Source of the DNA: Rugamonas apoptosis
Lineage (GTDB): Bacteria > Pseudomonadota > Gammaproteobacteria > Burkholderiales > Burkholderiaceae_D
Direction of reading: 5' to 3'
DNA length: 64,000 nucleotides
NCBI RefSeq assembly: GCF_014042355.1
Contig: NZ_JACEZU010000004.1
Span: 1-64,000 of the forward strand
Shown here one piece after another: positions 34,055 to 43,484 of the stretch. Each line of letters starts with the position of its first letter. Position 1 is the stretch's first letter. The position numbers were made by a program, and so were the translations under genes. The notes under the pieces are model-generated. The model saw only the letters and a program-made list of their open reading frames with translations. It did not search any database and was not told the DNA's origin.

Positions 34055-35613
34055 ATCGCAGCGCCATGCTCAAGCCGATGGCCAGCGACCTTCGCACGCC
34101 ATGGCCGCGCGCCGCGCTGGCCAGCCTGCTGGTGGCGCTGGCCGCCGTGATGGCGCTCCATGCCGCCACACTGGCAGGCATGGTCGGGCTGTGGTGGCGT
34201 TCGCAGACGTATGCACATGGCTTTGTCGTGGTGCCCGTCAGCGCCTGGCTGATCTGGCGGCGCCGCCATGTGCTGGCGGATCTGGCGCCCAAGCCGTCGC
34301 CGCCCGCCATGGCGCTGCTCGCGCTGCTGGGCGGCGGTTGGCTGCTGGGGGCATTGGCCGAAGTGCCGTCGCTGCAGCAATACATGGTGGTCGCCATGTT
34401 GGGCGCGGCCACTGCCGCCATCGCCGGGGGCCGATGCGCCCGCGAGATCGCTTTCCCGCTCGCCTATCTGCTGCTGGCCGTGCCGTTCGGCGAAGTGCTG
34501 ATTCCGCCACTGATCAACTTCACGGCACGCTTCACCGTCACGGCCTTGCAATTGAGCGGGGTGCCGGTGCTGCGAGAGAACAATTACTTAACCCTGCCGA
34601 ACGGAAACTGGTCGGTCGTCGATGCGTGCAGCGGTTTGCGCTACGTCATCGCTTCGGTCGCCTTGGGCGCCTTGTACGCCTGGCTCAACTACCGCCAACC
34701 CGTGCGCCGCTTGCTGTTCGTGGCCGTCTCCATGTTGTTGCCGGTACTGGCCAACGGCGTGCGCGCCTATCTCATCGTGTTGCTTGGCTACGTGAGCGAC
34801 ATGCGGCTGGCCGTTGGCATCGATCACCTGATCTACGGCTGGCTGTTCTTCGGCATCGTCTGCCTGCTGCTGTTCTGGTGCGGCCGCCTGTGGCGCGAAG
34901 CCACCCCGGCGCCAGTGCGTCCGCCGCCCAGCTTGACGCCACCAGCCCCGGTCGCGGACGTCCGGCAGATTTGGCGTGCCGCCCTGTACTGCGTCGCCAT
35001 CACCGCATCCTGGCCCTTGCTGGCCACGGCCATGCAAGCGACCACGGCGCCGCCCGCGGGCGCGCCCCCTCGGCTGGACATCGGCGACCCGCCACCACCA
35101 TGGCGCCACGTGCCGTGGCAGGCCGATGACTGGCGCCTGCCCAGCGCGCCGCCAGCCCTGTCCTATGCGGCCAGCTTCGGTGACAGCATCGCCCAGGTGA
35201 CGCTGCAACTTGCCTGGTATCGCCAGCAACGCCGGGGCGCGGAATTACTCACCGCATTCGACCCCGTGCCGCGCGCCCCGGGCCAAGCGGCGTGGCACGA
35301 GAGCGTGACGTCGAGCCGCAACGTGACGCTGGGTGCGCGCCGCCTCGCGGTGCAGCAGCTAGAACTGCGTGCCGGCGCCAGACGGCTGCTGGTGTGGCGC
35401 TGGTATCGCCAGGGCGGCACCGACACGGCCAGCCCCATTATCGTCAAACTGGCGCTGGCCAAGGCCCGCTTGCTGCGGCAGCCCGACAGCGGCGCCGTGA
35501 TCGCGATCGCCGCCGCCAGCGACGACACGGCCGACGCCGCCGCGGCGCTGGAGCGCTTCCTGGGCGCCATGCTGCCCGCCATCGAACTAGGGTTACGTCA
35601 TGCAGACCAATGA
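34051..35613 (+). CDS. xrtA: Exosortase A, fused to EpsI-type domain
   Basis: A 520-residue inner-membrane protein. The first 290 or so residues hold about eight membrane helices and the exosortase active site: Cys193 in DACSGLRY, Arg238 in NGVRAY and His259 in IDHLIYGW. The remainder (about 310-520) is a periplasmic EpsI-like domain, the usual XrtA arrangement. Exosortase cleaves PEP-CTERM tails of exported proteins and joins them to a cell-envelope acceptor. No PEP-CTERM protein is encoded in this window, so substrates lie elsewhere. The gene is embedded in glycan genes with ATGA and 14-base overlaps on either side. Confidence 0.92.
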   Translation: MNRSAMLKPMASDLRTPWPRAALASLLVALAAVMALHAATLAGMVGLWWRSQTYAHGFVVVPVSAWLIWRRRHVLADLAPKPSPPAMALLALLGGGWLLGALAEVPSLQQYMVVAMLGAATAAIAGGRCAREIAFPLAYLLLAVPFGEVLIPPLINFTARFTVTALQLSGVPVLRENNYLTLPNGNWSVVDACSGLRYVIASVALGALYAWLNYRQPVRRLLFVAVSMLLPVLANGVRAYLIVLLGYVSDMRLAVGIDHLIYGWLFFGIVCLLLFWCGRLWREATPAPVRPPPSLTPPAPVADVRQIWRAALYCVAITASWPLLATAMQATTAPPAGAPPRLDIGDPPPPWRHVPWQADDWRLPSAPPALSYAASFGDSIAQVTLQLAWYRQQRRGAELLTAFDPVPRAPGQAAWHESVTSSRNVTLGARRLAVQQLELRAGARRLLVWRWYRQGGTDTASPIIVKLALAKARLLRQPDSGAVIAIAAASDDTADAAAALERFLGAMLPAIELGLRHADQ

Positions 35614-36799
35614 CAGCGACCACCTGGCCGAGCCCGGCGCCCCCCAGGCCGCGCCGCTGATCGTCCATCTGATCCACCAATTGGGCGTGGGCGGGATGGA
35701 GAACGGCTTGATCAACCTGATCAACCACATGCCGCCGGAACGCTACCGGCATGTGATCGTATGTCTGAAAAACGATGCGCCATTCCAGCACCGCCTCAAG
35801 CGCGCGGGCGTGGAGGTAATCTGCGTCAACAAGCGCGAAGGCAAAGACTGGGGACATTATCTGCGCCTGTTCCAGGTGTTGAAACGCCTGCATCCAGATT
35901 TGATCCACACCCGCAACCTGGCCAGCCTGGAGGGCCAGTTGCTGGCCGCCGCGGCCGGCGTGCGGCTGCGCATTCATGGCGAACATGGGCGTGACCTGAG
36001 CGACCTGCAAGGCCAGAATCCCCGTTACAAGCTGTTGCGCAAGGTGTTGCGGCCCCTGATCGGCCACTTTATCGCTGTCAGCAAGGATCTGGAGCAATGG
36101 CTGATCGGCACCATCGGCGCCCGCCCGGCCCGTGTGACCCACATCGGCAACGGGGTCGACAGCCTGCAATTCCATCCCCGGCTGGGGCCGCCAGCCGCCG
36201 TCGGCCCGCCCGGTTTCCTGTGCGAGGACGCGTTTGTCATCGGCAGTGTGGGACGGATGGCGCCGATCAAGGACCACCAGGCCTTGATCCAGGCATTTCG
36301 CCTGTTGCTGGAAGAGGAGGCCGAGGGCTACTCCCGCCTGCGCCTGATGATCATCGGCGATGGTCCATGCCGCGAACCATGTCTCGACCTGCTGGCCCAG
36401 GCCGGCATGGCCAGCCTGGCCTGGCTGCCCGGCGCCCGTGACGATGTGCCGCAACTGTTGCGCGCTATGGATGTGTTCGTCCTGCCCTCGCTCAGCGAAG
36501 GCAGCTCGAACGCCATCCTGGAAGCCATGGCCACCGGCTTGCCGGTGGTGGCCACGGCCGTGGGTGGCAACCTGGACCTGGTACAACCCAGTTGGACCGG
36601 CACGCTGGTGCCGCCGGGCGCCCCGGAGCCGCTGGCCGATGCCATCGCCGACTATTTCCGTATCCCCGGCCTCGCGCAACGCCATGGCGGCCGCGCGCGG
36701 CGGCTGGTGCTGTCCGACTACAGCCTGCTGGCCATGGCGGACGCCTACCTGGCCGTTTATGACGCCCTGTCCGCGCCGCCCGTACCACGTTCACGCTGA
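35600..36799 (+). CDS. XrtA-system glycosyltransferase (TIGR03088/stp2 type)
   Basis: A 399-residue GT4-fold enzyme. It begins with polar residues, then LIVHLIHQLGVGGMENGLINL, the characteristic N-terminus of the XrtA glycosyltransferase 2 group. The donor site is seen in VIGSVGRMAPIKDHQALIQA and VLPSLSEGSSNAILEAMATG. Overlaps the exosortase gene by 14 bases and precedes the amidotransferase by ten bases with a GGAGAAA ribosome site between. Confidence 0.88.
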   Translation: MQTNDSDHLAEPGAPQAAPLIVHLIHQLGVGGMENGLINLINHMPPERYRHVIVCLKNDAPFQHRLKRAGVEVICVNKREGKDWGHYLRLFQVLKRLHPDLIHTRNLASLEGQLLAAAAGVRLRIHGEHGRDLSDLQGQNPRYKLLRKVLRPLIGHFIAVSKDLEQWLIGTIGARPARVTHIGNGVDSLQFHPRLGPPAAVGPPGFLCEDAFVIGSVGRMAPIKDHQALIQAFRLLLEEEAEGYSRLRLMIIGDGPCREPCLDLLAQAGMASLAWLPGARDDVPQLLRAMDVFVLPSLSEGSSNAILEAMATGLPVVATAVGGNLDLVQPSWTGTLVPPGAPEPLADAIADYFRIPGLAQRHGGRARRLVLSDYSLLAMADAYLAVYDALSAPPVPRSR

Positions 36800-36809
36800 A
36801 GGAGAAATC

Positions 36810-38732
36810 ATGTGCGCCATAGTGGGACTGTTCGATATGCATGGCATGAGTGAACCCGACCACAGTTTGCTGGAGCGGATGAATGCCAGCATGCGCCACC
36901 GCGGCCCGGACGGCGGCGGCAGCCACCACGAACCGGGACTGGGCCTGGCCCACCGCCGGCTGTCCGTCATCGATGTCTCGGCCGGCCACCAGCCCATGTA
37001 CAACGAGGACCACAGCGTGGTGCTGGTCTACAACGGCGAGATCTACAATTTCCAATCGCTGGTGCGCGAGCTGCGGCAATACGGCCACGTCTTCCGTACC
37101 CACTGCGACACGGAAGTGATCGTGCATGCGTGGGAGCAATGGGGCGTTCGTTGCGTCGAGCGCTTTCGCGGCATGTTCGCGTTCGCGCTGTGGGACCGCA
37201 ACGCACAGACCCTGTTCCTGGCGCGCGACCGGCTGGGCGTCAAGCCCCTGTACTACGCGCAGCTCGACCATGGACAACTGGTCTTCGCCTCCGAACTGAA
37301 AGCCCTGCTGCTGCACCCGGCCATGCGGCGCACGCTCGATCCCATGGCGGTGGAGGAATATTTCGCCTACGGCTACGTGCCCGATCCGCGCACCATCCTG
37401 GCGCAGGCCCGCAAGCTGCCGCCGGGGCACACGCTGTGCGTACGCAAGGGCGGCGGCCTGGGCGCGCCGCAACCGTACTGGGACGTCCCGTTCGCCCCGG
37501 TGGCCGTCGCCAGCGAGGCCCAGGCGGCGGAAGAACTGACGGCGCGCCTGGCCGACGCGGTGCGCATGCGGCTGGTGGCCGACGTGCCGCTGGGCGCCTT
37601 CCTGTCGGGCGGGGTCGATTCCAGCGCCGTGGTGGCCATGATGGCGCAGTGCACGCACGAACCCGTCAACACCTGCGCCATCGGTTTCGCCGACCAGCGT
37701 TACGACGAAAGCGCCTACGCCCGCCTGGTCGCCAGCCATTGCGCCACCCGCCACCACGAACTGCGGTTGGATGGCGACGACACCGGCCTGATCGACCGCC
37801 TGGCCACCCTGTACGACGAACCGTTCGCGGACAGTTCCGCCCTGCCCACCTACCGTGTGTGCCAACTGGCGCGGCAGCGGGTCACGGTGGCCTTGTCGGG
37901 CGATGGCGGCGATGAAAACCTGGCCGGCTATGCACGCTACCGCTGGCATGTGCAGGAGGAGCGGTGGCGCGCCCGCATACCCGCCCTGTTGCGGCGCCCC
38001 GTGTGCGCGGCGCTGGGCCATGCCTACCCGCGCGCGCCGTGGCTGCCGCGTCCGTTGCGGGCCAAGGCCACCTTGCAGGCCATGGCGCGCGACACCATCG
38101 GCGCCTACTTCCACAGCATCGCCATCATGGACGACGATGCGCGCACCCGTTTGTTCAGCCCAAGCTTCAAGGCCAGCCTGGGCGGCTATCGCGCGATCGA
38201 CGTGCTGCGGCGCCACGCAGCCGCCAGTCCCGCCGCCGATCCGCTGTCGCAAGTGCAGTACCTGGACTTGAAAACCTACCTGCCCGGCGACATCCTCACC
38301 AAGGTCGATCGCGCCAGCATGGCCCATGGCCTGGAAGTGCGCGTGCCCTTGCTCGACCACGAACTGGTGAGCTGGATCTCGGGCCTGCCGCCGCAGATGA
38401 AATTGAAGGGCAACGAGGGCAAGCACCTGTTCAAGCTGGCGATGGCGCCTTACTTGCCGGACGCCGTCCTGCACCGTCCCAAGATGGGTTTCGCCGTGCC
38501 CATGGCCGGATGGGTGGCTGGACCGCTGCGCCCTCGCCTGCAGCGATGCGCCCAGGATGGCGCGCTGGCCGACTCCGGCATCTTCAACATGGACTACGTG
38601 CGGCAACTGGTGGACGAGCAATTCAACGGCCAGCGCGACCATAGCGCCGCGCTGTGGTCGCTGCTGATGTTCGACTGCTTCCTGCGCCAGGTACTGGACC
38701 AGCCGGAGGGCGCCGAACGGCGCGCCGCATGA
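36810..38732 (+). CDS. XrtA-system amidotransferase (asparagine synthase-like 1)
   Basis: A 640-residue AsnB-like enzyme. The glutaminase half is intact: it begins MCAIVGLFD, so Cys2 is the N-terminal nucleophile after Met removal, with RGPDGGG and VYNGEIYNF. The ATP-pyrophosphatase motif SGGVDSS and LSGDGGDE are present in the synthetase half. It matches the exosortase A amidotransferase 1 family and probably amidates a uronic acid or other carboxylate in the polymer rather than free aspartate. Start chosen at the ATG at 36810 after GGAGAAA. Contrast with the second AsnB-like gene at 54673, which lacks the nucleophile. Confidence 0.88.
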   Translation: MCAIVGLFDMHGMSEPDHSLLERMNASMRHRGPDGGGSHHEPGLGLAHRRLSVIDVSAGHQPMYNEDHSVVLVYNGEIYNFQSLVRELRQYGHVFRTHCDTEVIVHAWEQWGVRCVERFRGMFAFALWDRNAQTLFLARDRLGVKPLYYAQLDHGQLVFASELKALLLHPAMRRTLDPMAVEEYFAYGYVPDPRTILAQARKLPPGHTLCVRKGGGLGAPQPYWDVPFAPVAVASEAQAAEELTARLADAVRMRLVADVPLGAFLSGGVDSSAVVAMMAQCTHEPVNTCAIGFADQRYDESAYARLVASHCATRHHELRLDGDDTGLIDRLATLYDEPFADSSALPTYRVCQLARQRVTVALSGDGGDENLAGYARYRWHVQEERWRARIPALLRRPVCAALGHAYPRAPWLPRPLRAKATLQAMARDTIGAYFHSIAIMDDDARTRLFSPSFKASLGGYRAIDVLRRHAAASPAADPLSQVQYLDLKTYLPGDILTKVDRASMAHGLEVRVPLLDHELVSWISGLPPQMKLKGNEGKHLFKLAMAPYLPDAVLHRPKMGFAVPMAGWVAGPLRPRLQRCAQDGALADSGIFNMDYVRQLVDEQFNGQRDHSAALWSLLMFDCFLRQVLDQPEGAERRAA

Positions 38733-39751
38733 AGCCCGACCACGTCCTCAAGGTGTTCCTGACCGTGGACACGGAACTGTGGCCCAACGCCGCCGGCTGG
38801 CCCCACCAGCCCCTGCCCGCCGGCCGCCGGCTGGACCAGGAACTGGCCGCCGACATCCACGGCCTGACGGACCGCGGCGGCTATGGCTTGCCCTACCAGC
38901 TCGGCGTGCTGCGCTACCATGGTCTGCTGGCCAACTACTTCGTGGAAGGCCTGTTCCCCCAGCAGGCGGGACTGGAACCCTTGCGCCATATCGTCGGCCT
39001 GGTGCAGCGCGCCGGCCAGCAGGTGGAGCTGCATCTGCACCCGGAATGGGCGACGGCGCCGGGCGATGGCCGCGCTCAGGCCCAGGTCTGCCAGTACCTG
39101 TGCCGGCTGCCCGTGGAGCGGCAGAGCGCGCTGATCCGGCAAGCCATAGCCAACCTGCGGGCCGCCGGCGCCGGGCCGTTGCAGGCGTTCCGCGCCGGCA
39201 GCTTCGGCGCCGACCGCGTGACCCTGCGCGCCCTGGCCGAAAACGGCCTGCGCTACGACAGCAGCTACTCGCCGTCCTTTCCGATCGGCGCCTGGGGACA
39301 GCCCATCAGCCAGCCCGTGCTGATCGACGGCGTGTGGGAATTTCCCGTATCATCCTTTCGCGATTTTCCCGGCCATGTACGGCACGCGCAATTGTGTGCC
39401 TGCTCCGACCGTGAACTGACGCACGCGCTGGAATCGGCCTGGCGCGCCCGCTGGCCCGCCTTCGTCATCGTGCTGCACAGCTTTGAAATGGTGCGCAAGC
39501 GCGACGGCGGCCGCCTGCCCGTGCCGGAGTGGCCCGTGATACGCCGCTATGAACGGCTGTGCGCCTTCCTCGGCCGCCACCGGGAGCGCTTCCAGACCGC
39601 GCTGTTCCGCGACTGGGAGGACGGCGCGCTGGCCATGCCGGCAACCTCGGCGACATCGGCCCCTCAGACGCTGTTGCGTTCCCGCCCAAAGGACACCCTG
39701 GCGCGCATGGCCCAGCAAGCCTGGAGCCAGGCCTGGCGCCGGATAAGCTGA
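38729..39751 (+). CDS. Polysaccharide deacetylase-like protein (WalW type)
   Basis: A 340-residue protein: KVFLTVDTELWPNAAGWP at the start, HLHPEW in the middle, AFRAGSFGADRVTLRALAENG, then IVLHSFEMV. This is the pattern of WalW-like deacetylase-fold proteins in XrtA and related clusters: a diverged NodB domain with Asp and His ligands in other spacing. It may modify the glycan. The ATG overlaps the stop of the amidotransferase gene. Confidence 0.75.
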   Translation: MKPDHVLKVFLTVDTELWPNAAGWPHQPLPAGRRLDQELAADIHGLTDRGGYGLPYQLGVLRYHGLLANYFVEGLFPQQAGLEPLRHIVGLVQRAGQQVELHLHPEWATAPGDGRAQAQVCQYLCRLPVERQSALIRQAIANLRAAGAGPLQAFRAGSFGADRVTLRALAENGLRYDSSYSPSFPIGAWGQPISQPVLIDGVWEFPVSSFRDFPGHVRHAQLCACSDRELTHALESAWRARWPAFVIVLHSFEMVRKRDGGRLPVPEWPVIRRYERLCAFLGRHRERFQTALFRDWEDGALAMPATSATSAPQTLLRSRPKDTLARMAQQAWSQAWRRIS

Positions 39752-39821
39752 TGCAGCGCAAACCGCCCGCAGCGAAATGTCTGAATCATAGACCATCTGA
39801 GCCAGCCCGCCGGGTACCCCC

Positions 39822-41045
39822 ATGCGCATCCTGCACATCCTCGATCATTCCCTGCCGCTGCATAGCGGCTATACCTTCCGCACACTGGCCATCCTGCGCC
39901 AGCAGCGCGCGCAGGGCTGGGACACTGTCCACCTGACCAGTGCCAAGCACGCGGCGGCCGACCCGGCGCGCGCGGCCGAGCAGCACGTGGACGGCTGGCA
40001 CTTCTACCGCACGCCGCCACAGCAACGCTGGTGGAGCGCGCTGCCGCTGCTGCGCCAGTGGAGCATCGTGCTGGGCCTGAGCCGCCGCCTGCGGCAGGTG
40101 GCGGCCAAGGTCAAGCCGGCCATCCTGCACGCCCATTCGCCGGCCCTGAATGCGCTGGCCGCCCTGCGGGTGGGCCGCGCGCTGGGTATCCCCGTCGTGT
40201 ACGAGGTGCGGGCGTTCTGGGAAGACGCGGCGGCCGACCACGGCACCAGCCGGCCCGGCGGCCTGCGCTACCGCCTGACCCGCGCGCTGGAAGGCTACGC
40301 CTTGCGGCGGGCCGATGCCGTCACCACCATCTGCGGCGGCATGCGCGACGACCTGGTGGCGCGCGGCATCCCGGCAGCCAAGATCACCATCATCCCCAAC
40401 GCCGTGGAGGCGGGCCAGTTGCGTCCGCCCGCCCGGCCATCGGGCATGCTGGCCCACAGCCTGGGGCTGACAGGCAGCCTGGTGCTGGGCTTCATCGGCT
40501 CTTTCTATGCCTACGAAGGCCTGGCGCTGCTGATCGAAGCGATGCCGCGCATGGTGCAGGCGCTGCCCTCGCTGCAATTGCTGCTGGTGGGCGGTGGTCC
40601 GCAGGAAGCGGCGTTGCAGGCCCTGGTCGGGCGTCTGGGACTGGAACGGCGCGTCCGCTTCGCTGGCCGCGTGTCCCATGTCCGAGTCGCCGAGTATTAC
40701 CAGATGGTCGATATACTGGTCTACCCACGCCTGCCCATGCGGCTGACGGAACTGGTCACGCCCCTCAAGCCGCTGGAAGCGATGGCGCAGGGGCGGCTGG
40801 TGGTGGCCTCGGACGTGGGCGGCCACCGCGAGCTGATCGAGGATGGCAAGACCGGCATCCTGTTCCCGGCCGGCGATGGCGCCGCCCTGGCCGAGCGCAT
40901 CATCCACCTCGCGCGCCACGCCGACACCTGGAACGGCTTGCGCCAGAACGCCCGCCGCTTTGTCGAAAGCGAACGCACCTGGGCCAGCAGCGTGGCCCGT
41001 TACGCGGACGTCTACGGCCCGCTGACGGGGAGTACTCCGACATGA
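39822..41045 (+). CDS. XrtA-system glycosyltransferase (TIGR04063 type)
   Basis: A 407-residue GT4-fold enzyme beginning MRILHILDHSLPLHSGYTFR, the typical start of the third XrtA-associated glycosyltransferase group. Residues about 115-170 contain HAHSPALNALAALRVGRALG and the EVRAFWEDAAADHGT motif. The donor-binding part has LGFIGSFYAYEGLALLIEAM and KPLEAMAQGRLVVASDVGGH. Seventy bases without a gene separate it from the deacetylase-like gene. The stop overlaps the ATG of the fused gene that follows. Confidence 0.88.
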   Translation: MRILHILDHSLPLHSGYTFRTLAILRQQRAQGWDTVHLTSAKHAAADPARAAEQHVDGWHFYRTPPQQRWWSALPLLRQWSIVLGLSRRLRQVAAKVKPAILHAHSPALNALAALRVGRALGIPVVYEVRAFWEDAAADHGTSRPGGLRYRLTRALEGYALRRADAVTTICGGMRDDLVARGIPAAKITIIPNAVEAGQLRPPARPSGMLAHSLGLTGSLVLGFIGSFYAYEGLALLIEAMPRMVQALPSLQLLLVGGGPQEAALQALVGRLGLERRVRFAGRVSHVRVAEYYQMVDILVYPRLPMRLTELVTPLKPLEAMAQGRLVVASDVGGHRELIEDGKTGILFPAGDGAALAERIIHLARHADTWNGLRQNARRFVESERTWASSVARYADVYGPLTGSTPT

Positions 41046-43474
41046 GCGCGTTGCACATCGCACTCGTTGGTCCATGCGCCCCGCCTGCCGGGGGCATGGC
41101 CAACCAGACCGCCCAGCTGGCCCAGCTACTGGCCGCCTCCGGCGCCACAGTGGAGCTGGTGCGCAGCAACGCGCCGGTGCGGCCGGCGTGGCTGGGGTCC
41201 ATGCGCGGCCTGCGGGCCATGTGCCGCTTGCTGCCGTATTTGCGCGCCCTGTGGCGCGCGGCCGGCCGCGCCGAGATCGTGCACGTGATGGCCAATTCGG
41301 GCTGGTCCTGGCATCTGCATGCGGCGCCGGCCATCTGGATAGGCCGGCTGCGCGGCAAAGCAGTGCTGCTGCACTACCATGGCGGCGAAGCAGCGCCTTT
41401 CCTGGCCCGCCAGGGAAAGCTGGTCACGATCACCCTGGCGCGCGCCCACGCGATCGTCGTACCCTCGGCCTTCCTGGCCCGCCTGTTCGGGGAATATGGC
41501 TTGTCCGCGCTGATCCTGCCCAACGTGGTGGACCTGGAGCGCTTCGCGCCGGGGCCGCCCGTCTCCCGGGATCACCCGCTGATCCTGGTCTGCCGCCACC
41601 TGGAACCCGTGTATGACCACGCCACGGCGCTGCGCGCTTTCAGCCTGGTACGCCATGCCGTACCCCATGCGCGCATGACCATCGCCGGCGAAGGCGCGGA
41701 ACTGCCCCGGCTGCGTCAACTGGCCGCCGCCCTGGGCGTGGCGCATGCCGTCACCTTCGCCGGCGCGCTGGATCAGGAGGGCATGACGCGCCTGTATCGT
41801 GCCGCCGACGCCATGCTCAATCCCAGCCTGGCCGACAATCTGCCCGTCTCCATCCTGGAAGCGCTGGCCAGTGGCGTGCCGGTGGTGAGCACCAATGTCG
41901 GGGGCATCCCCTGCCTGCTGGAACACGGGACGACGGGACTGTTGGTGGCGCCGGGCGACGCCGGGGCCATGGCCCGCCAACTGGTGGCCGTCCTGCATGA
42001 CACCGAGGGCGCCCAGCGCCTGCGCGCAGCCGGCATCGCACTGGCCAGCGCATACACATGGCAGTATGTTGGCCCGCGCCTGCTGGCCCAATACCGCCGG
42101 CTGTCGCGCCTGCCGCACCCCGGCTGGTACACGCGGCTGGTGGCCCGCCCTCTGTTCCTGCTGCAGCAGCGTCTCAAAGGCCATGCCGGAGCGGCCCTGC
42201 TGCATGAACTGGAGGTCAGCCAATGGTTGTCGCCCGCCGCGCTGGCACAACTGCGGCTGGAGCGCCTGCGCCAGCTCCTGGCCCACGCGGCCCGCCATGT
42301 CCCCTACTATCGCGGGCTGTTTGCCAGGCTGGACTTCGATCCTGCCAAAGTGCACGATCTGCGCGATCTGCGTTGCCTGCCCATCCTGCGCAAGGCCGAC
42401 ATCAGCGCGCAGCGCGACGCCTTCCGTTCCGCCGTGGCCGGCCCTTTACAGCGCTGCAATACCGGCGGCTCCAGCGGCGAACCGTTGATCTTCTATCTGG
42501 GCAAGGCGCGTGTCAGCCACGACGTGGCCGCCAAATGGCGCGCCACCCGCTGGTGGGGCGTCGATATCGGCGATCCCGAAGTGGTCGTGTGGGGTTCTCC
42601 GATCGAGCTGGGCGCGCAGGACCGCTGGCGCGCGTGGCGCGACCGCGTGCTGCGCAGCACGCTATTGCCGGCCTTCCAGATGTCCGACGTGAAGTTGGAC
42701 GGCTATCTGCGGCGGCTCAGGCAATTGCGCCCCAGCATGGTGTTCGGCTACCCATCCGCACTATCCCGGCTGGCCCGCCACGCCCTGGCACAGCGCGTGC
42801 CGCTTGACGCTCTGGGGACAAAGGTGGTGTTCGTGACGGCCGAGCGCCTGTACGAGGAACAGCGCAAGCTGCTGGCCACCGCCTTTGGCTGCCCGGTGGC
42901 CAACGGCTATGGCGGCCGCGACGCGGGTTTCATCGCCCACGAATGCCCGGAAGGCGGCATGCATTTGAGCGCGGAAGACATCATCGTCGAGATCGTCGGC
43001 CAGGACGGCCAGCCAGTCCCCGACGGCACGCCGGGCGCCATCGTCGTCACCCACCTGGCCAGCGCCGACTTCCCCTTCATCCGCTACGCCACCGGCGATG
43101 TGGGCGCGATCAGCACGGCGCCCTGCCCCTGCGGACGCGGGCTGCCACTGCTGCACAGCCTGGAGGGGCGCAGCACGGACTTCGTCGTGGCGCACGACGG
43201 CACCGTCATGCACGGCCTGGCCCTGATCTATATCCTGCGCGACATCGCTCAGGTACGCGCTTTCAAGATCGTGCAGGAAAGCCTGCTGCTGACGCGCGTG
43301 TTGCTGGTCTGCGTGCCCCCGCTGGCCGACGACGCGCGGCAGCGCATCGCGGCCCAGTTCAAGGCCAGGCTGGGCGCCGACGTGGCGATCGATATCGCCG
43401 AAGTGCCGGAAATCGCCGCCGAAGCGTCCGGTAAATACCGCTATGTGATCAGCAAAATCGCTCCTCCCCCCTGA
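41042..43474 (+). CDS. Glycosyltransferase fused to CapK/PaaK-like adenylate-forming domain
   Basis: An 810-residue two-domain protein. Residues about 1-365 are a GT4 glycosyltransferase (GPCAPPAGGMANQTAQLAQL at the start; later NPSLADNLPVSILEALASGV). Residues about 380-810 resemble CapK/phenylacetate-CoA ligase-like proteins: RHVPYYRGLF, the ATP-loop-like NTGGSSGEP at 473-481, NGYGGRDAGFIAHEC, IRYATGDVG and CPCGRGLP. In other XrtA clusters these are separate neighbouring genes. The second half may activate an acid for attachment to the sugar added by the first half. ATG at 41042 chosen because it overlaps the previous stop. Confidence 0.82.
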   Translation: MSALHIALVGPCAPPAGGMANQTAQLAQLLAASGATVELVRSNAPVRPAWLGSMRGLRAMCRLLPYLRALWRAAGRAEIVHVMANSGWSWHLHAAPAIWIGRLRGKAVLLHYHGGEAAPFLARQGKLVTITLARAHAIVVPSAFLARLFGEYGLSALILPNVVDLERFAPGPPVSRDHPLILVCRHLEPVYDHATALRAFSLVRHAVPHARMTIAGEGAELPRLRQLAAALGVAHAVTFAGALDQEGMTRLYRAADAMLNPSLADNLPVSILEALASGVPVVSTNVGGIPCLLEHGTTGLLVAPGDAGAMARQLVAVLHDTEGAQRLRAAGIALASAYTWQYVGPRLLAQYRRLSRLPHPGWYTRLVARPLFLLQQRLKGHAGAALLHELEVSQWLSPAALAQLRLERLRQLLAHAARHVPYYRGLFARLDFDPAKVHDLRDLRCLPILRKADISAQRDAFRSAVAGPLQRCNTGGSSGEPLIFYLGKARVSHDVAAKWRATRWWGVDIGDPEVVVWGSPIELGAQDRWRAWRDRVLRSTLLPAFQMSDVKLDGYLRRLRQLRPSMVFGYPSALSRLARHALAQRVPLDALGTKVVFVTAERLYEEQRKLLATAFGCPVANGYGGRDAGFIAHECPEGGMHLSAEDIIVEIVGQDGQPVPDGTPGAIVVTHLASADFPFIRYATGDVGAISTAPCPCGRGLPLLHSLEGRSTDFVVAHDGTVMHGLALIYILRDIAQVRAFKIVQESLLLTRVLLVCVPPLADDARQRIAAQFKARLGADVAIDIAEVPEIAAEASGKYRYVISKIAPPP

Positions 43475-43484
43475 AAGGCCCGTT

